Source: Solibacillus silvestris_B
GTDB lineage: Bacteria; Bacillota; Bacilli; Bacillales_A; Planococcaceae
Length of the DNA: 64,000 bases
NCBI RefSeq assembly: GCF_051967575.1
Contig: NZ_JBQCJW010000013.1
Coordinates: 16,477 to 80,476, forward strand
Direction: 5' to 3'
The notes beneath the pieces were generated by a model. It was not told the origin of the DNA, did no database searches, and saw only the letters and a list, made by a program, of their open reading frames with translations. The translations under genes and the position numbers were made by a program. Below are positions 63,099-64,000 of this stretch, piece by piece (within the stretch, counting starts at the first letter, position 1; every line of letters begins with the position of its first letter).

Positions 63099-63524
63099 AT
63101 GTTTATTTCAGAAACGACAGTAGAAGTACGCTATGCCGAGACGGACCAGATGGGTGTTGTGTATCATGCAAATTATCTCGTGTATTGCGAAATTGGGCGG
63201 ACGCAAATTGTGAAGGATTTAGGCTTTAATTATGCAAAGCTTGAGGAAGATGGGTATTTATCGCCGGTAATGGATTTTTCGATTCAGTATAAGGCCGCAA
63301 TGCGCTATGGCCAAACGGCGACTATACGCACTTGGATTGAGGAGCATTCGAAACTGCGCACTACATATGGCTATGAAATTTTGCATGAGGACGGCACTGT
63401 AGCCGTTACGGCAAAGTCACAGCATATTTTAGTGAAGAAGGAAAACTTCCGCCCTGTTGCACTGAAAAAAGTGGATGCAGCCTGGGATGCAAAATATGCG
63501 GAAGTTGCAAAAATTCAAAGTTGA
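63099..63524 (+). CDS. acyl-CoA thioesterase (4-hydroxybenzoyl-CoA thioesterase family)
   Basis: 141 residues, a single hot-dog domain. RYAETDQMGVVYHANYLVYC carries the catalytic Asp (YbgC/FadM type). It hydrolyses acyl-CoA; B. subtilis YneP is a homologue. AGGTGA precedes ATG 63099; GTG 63090 in the same site is less likely. TATAAT at 63074 is a likely -10. The 254-base gap before the gene shows nothing else. Confidence 0.9.
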   Translation: MFISETTVEVRYAETDQMGVVYHANYLVYCEIGRTQIVKDLGFNYAKLEEDGYLSPVMDFSIQYKAAMRYGQTATIRTWIEEHSKLRTTYGYEILHEDGTVAVTAKSQHILVKKENFRPVALKKVDAAWDAKYAEVAKIQS

Positions 63525-63530
63525 TCGACC

Positions 63531-63563
63531 ATGCCCTGTTATTGTTTGACAGGGCATTTTTTC
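63531..63563 (+). terminator. terminator after the thioesterase gene
   Basis: ATGCCCTGT (63531-63539) with ACAGGGCAT (63549-63557), followed by T. Confidence 0.9.
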
Positions 63564-63627
63564 TTTATACAGCTATAGAATATTGTTATAATGAATTTTA
63601 TGACTAAACTATGAGGGAGGTGTGTTC

Positions 63628-63894
63628 ATGGCACCAAAAACAATTGCGACAATACAGACGCGCTGCCATATTTTACTTACAAATACTGCGCGTGAAGCGA
63701 TGAAGGAGCATGTTCCAGATGAACACGCCTTTTTTAATTTACAGCAATATTTTACCGTCGCTATTGAGAAAGTCTCTGTGGAGGATGAACAAACACATGT
63801 AACCATCTATTTCGACAATGAAAAAAATGCAAAGCTAAAAAATAAATTCGAAGAGCGCGTCGTTATTATGGAGGGCACTGAAAAAGTCCCTTAG
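63628..63894 (+). CDS. hypothetical protein
   Basis: 88 residues, small and soluble, of mixed alpha/beta appearance (FNLQQYFTVAIEKVSVEDEQ, VTIYFDNEKNAK). I do not recognise the family. GGGAGG lies 5 bases before ATG 63628, and a perfect terminator follows, so it is probably a real single gene. Confidence 0.7.
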   Translation: MAPKTIATIQTRCHILLTNTAREAMKEHVPDEHAFFNLQQYFTVAIEKVSVEDEQTHVTIYFDNEKNAKLKNKFEERVVIMEGTEKVP

Positions 63895-63904
63895 GCACAA
63901 GTGA

Positions 63905-63945
63905 GAGAGTACAGGAACGAAAATTCGTTCCTGTACTCTCTTTTT
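63905..63945 (+). terminator. terminator after the last gene
   Basis: GAGAGTACAGGAACGAA (63905-63921) and its exact complement (63924-63940) with a 2-base loop, followed by five T. Confidence 0.92.
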
Positions 63946-63952
63946 CTTCGAT

Positions 63953-64000
63953 GCCGTTGATTTCCATTGCGGCGGACGCGTTTCGCGGGCACGGCTCCAG
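63953..64000. repeat. GC-rich repeat-like sequence, cut by the window end
   Basis: The last bases include ATTGCGGCGGACGCG, TTTCGCGGGCACGGC and TCCAG. They are much richer in GC than the surroundings and resemble the GCGGACGC-TTTCGCGGGC intergenic repeats known in Planococcaceae and some Bacillus genomes. Only the start is visible and no other copy is in the window. Confidence 0.45.

Noticed and set aside
1..64000. tRNA, rRNA genes or a CRISPR array
   Set aside because: No cloverleaf-like gene, rRNA segment or regularly spaced direct repeats were seen on reading both strands.

Overview
The window is chromosomal DNA of a low-GC Gram-positive bacterium of the order Bacillales, most likely Planococcaceae (Solibacillus/Lysinibacillus type). 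I infer this from strong AGGAGG-type ribosome binding sites with GTG/TTG starts, a T-box leader, PurR- and CcpC-type operators, an SLH-domain surface protein, a meso-diaminopimelate dehydrogenase and the radical SAM protein YfkAB. No rRNA, tRNA, CRISPR array, prophage or intact insertion sequence is visible. 

Layout. 1-5.9 kb: an acetamidase-like enzyme translationally coupled to a sirtuin, a methyltransferase, guaC behind PurR boxes, and leuA behind a leucine T-box. 6-11.5 kb: flavin oxidoreductase, YdcF protein, TDT transporter, tag, and a SulP transporter/UspA pair. 11.7-20.8 kb: a cluster holding a dynamin-like GTPase, YfkAB, a cytoplasmic right-handed beta-helix protein, a RavA-like MoxR ATPase, a ViaA-like VWA protein and a DUF2785 protein. 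21-31 kb: acnA under a CcpC-type operator, an SLH 5'-nucleotidase, a YhgE/Pip protein, two small envelope genes, ddh, and an IS1182-type transposase remnant. 31-38 kb: yhdT-panF, then a tight group of stand-alone GTP cyclohydrolase II, ribD, an FAD monooxygenase and a HAD phosphatase. 38-50 kb: transporters with their regulators (DMT; TetR/SwrC-type RND; DHA2/TetR; czcD-czrA), a hydrolase and a secreted carboxypeptidase. 50-64 kb: accessory genes, including a PadR/glyoxalase-like pair with two identical operators, a TetR-ABC efflux unit, a LytTR-DUF3021 pair, two GNAT enzymes (one AAC(6')-like), a YcgR/YcgQ-type permease pair behind a Zur-like box, and a thioesterase. The window ends in a GC-rich repeat-like sequence. 

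How it works together. Much of the window consists of small self-regulated modules (regulator plus transporter or enzyme) whose operators can be read directly: TetR site between -35 and -10 of swrC, ArsR site at czcD, two PadR sites, a TetR site at the ABC unit. Metabolic genes carry classical Bacillales controls. The least explained parts are the RavA/ViaA-like cluster with its beta-helix neighbour and the partial riboflavin-type cluster. Several gaps hold decayed coding fragments.
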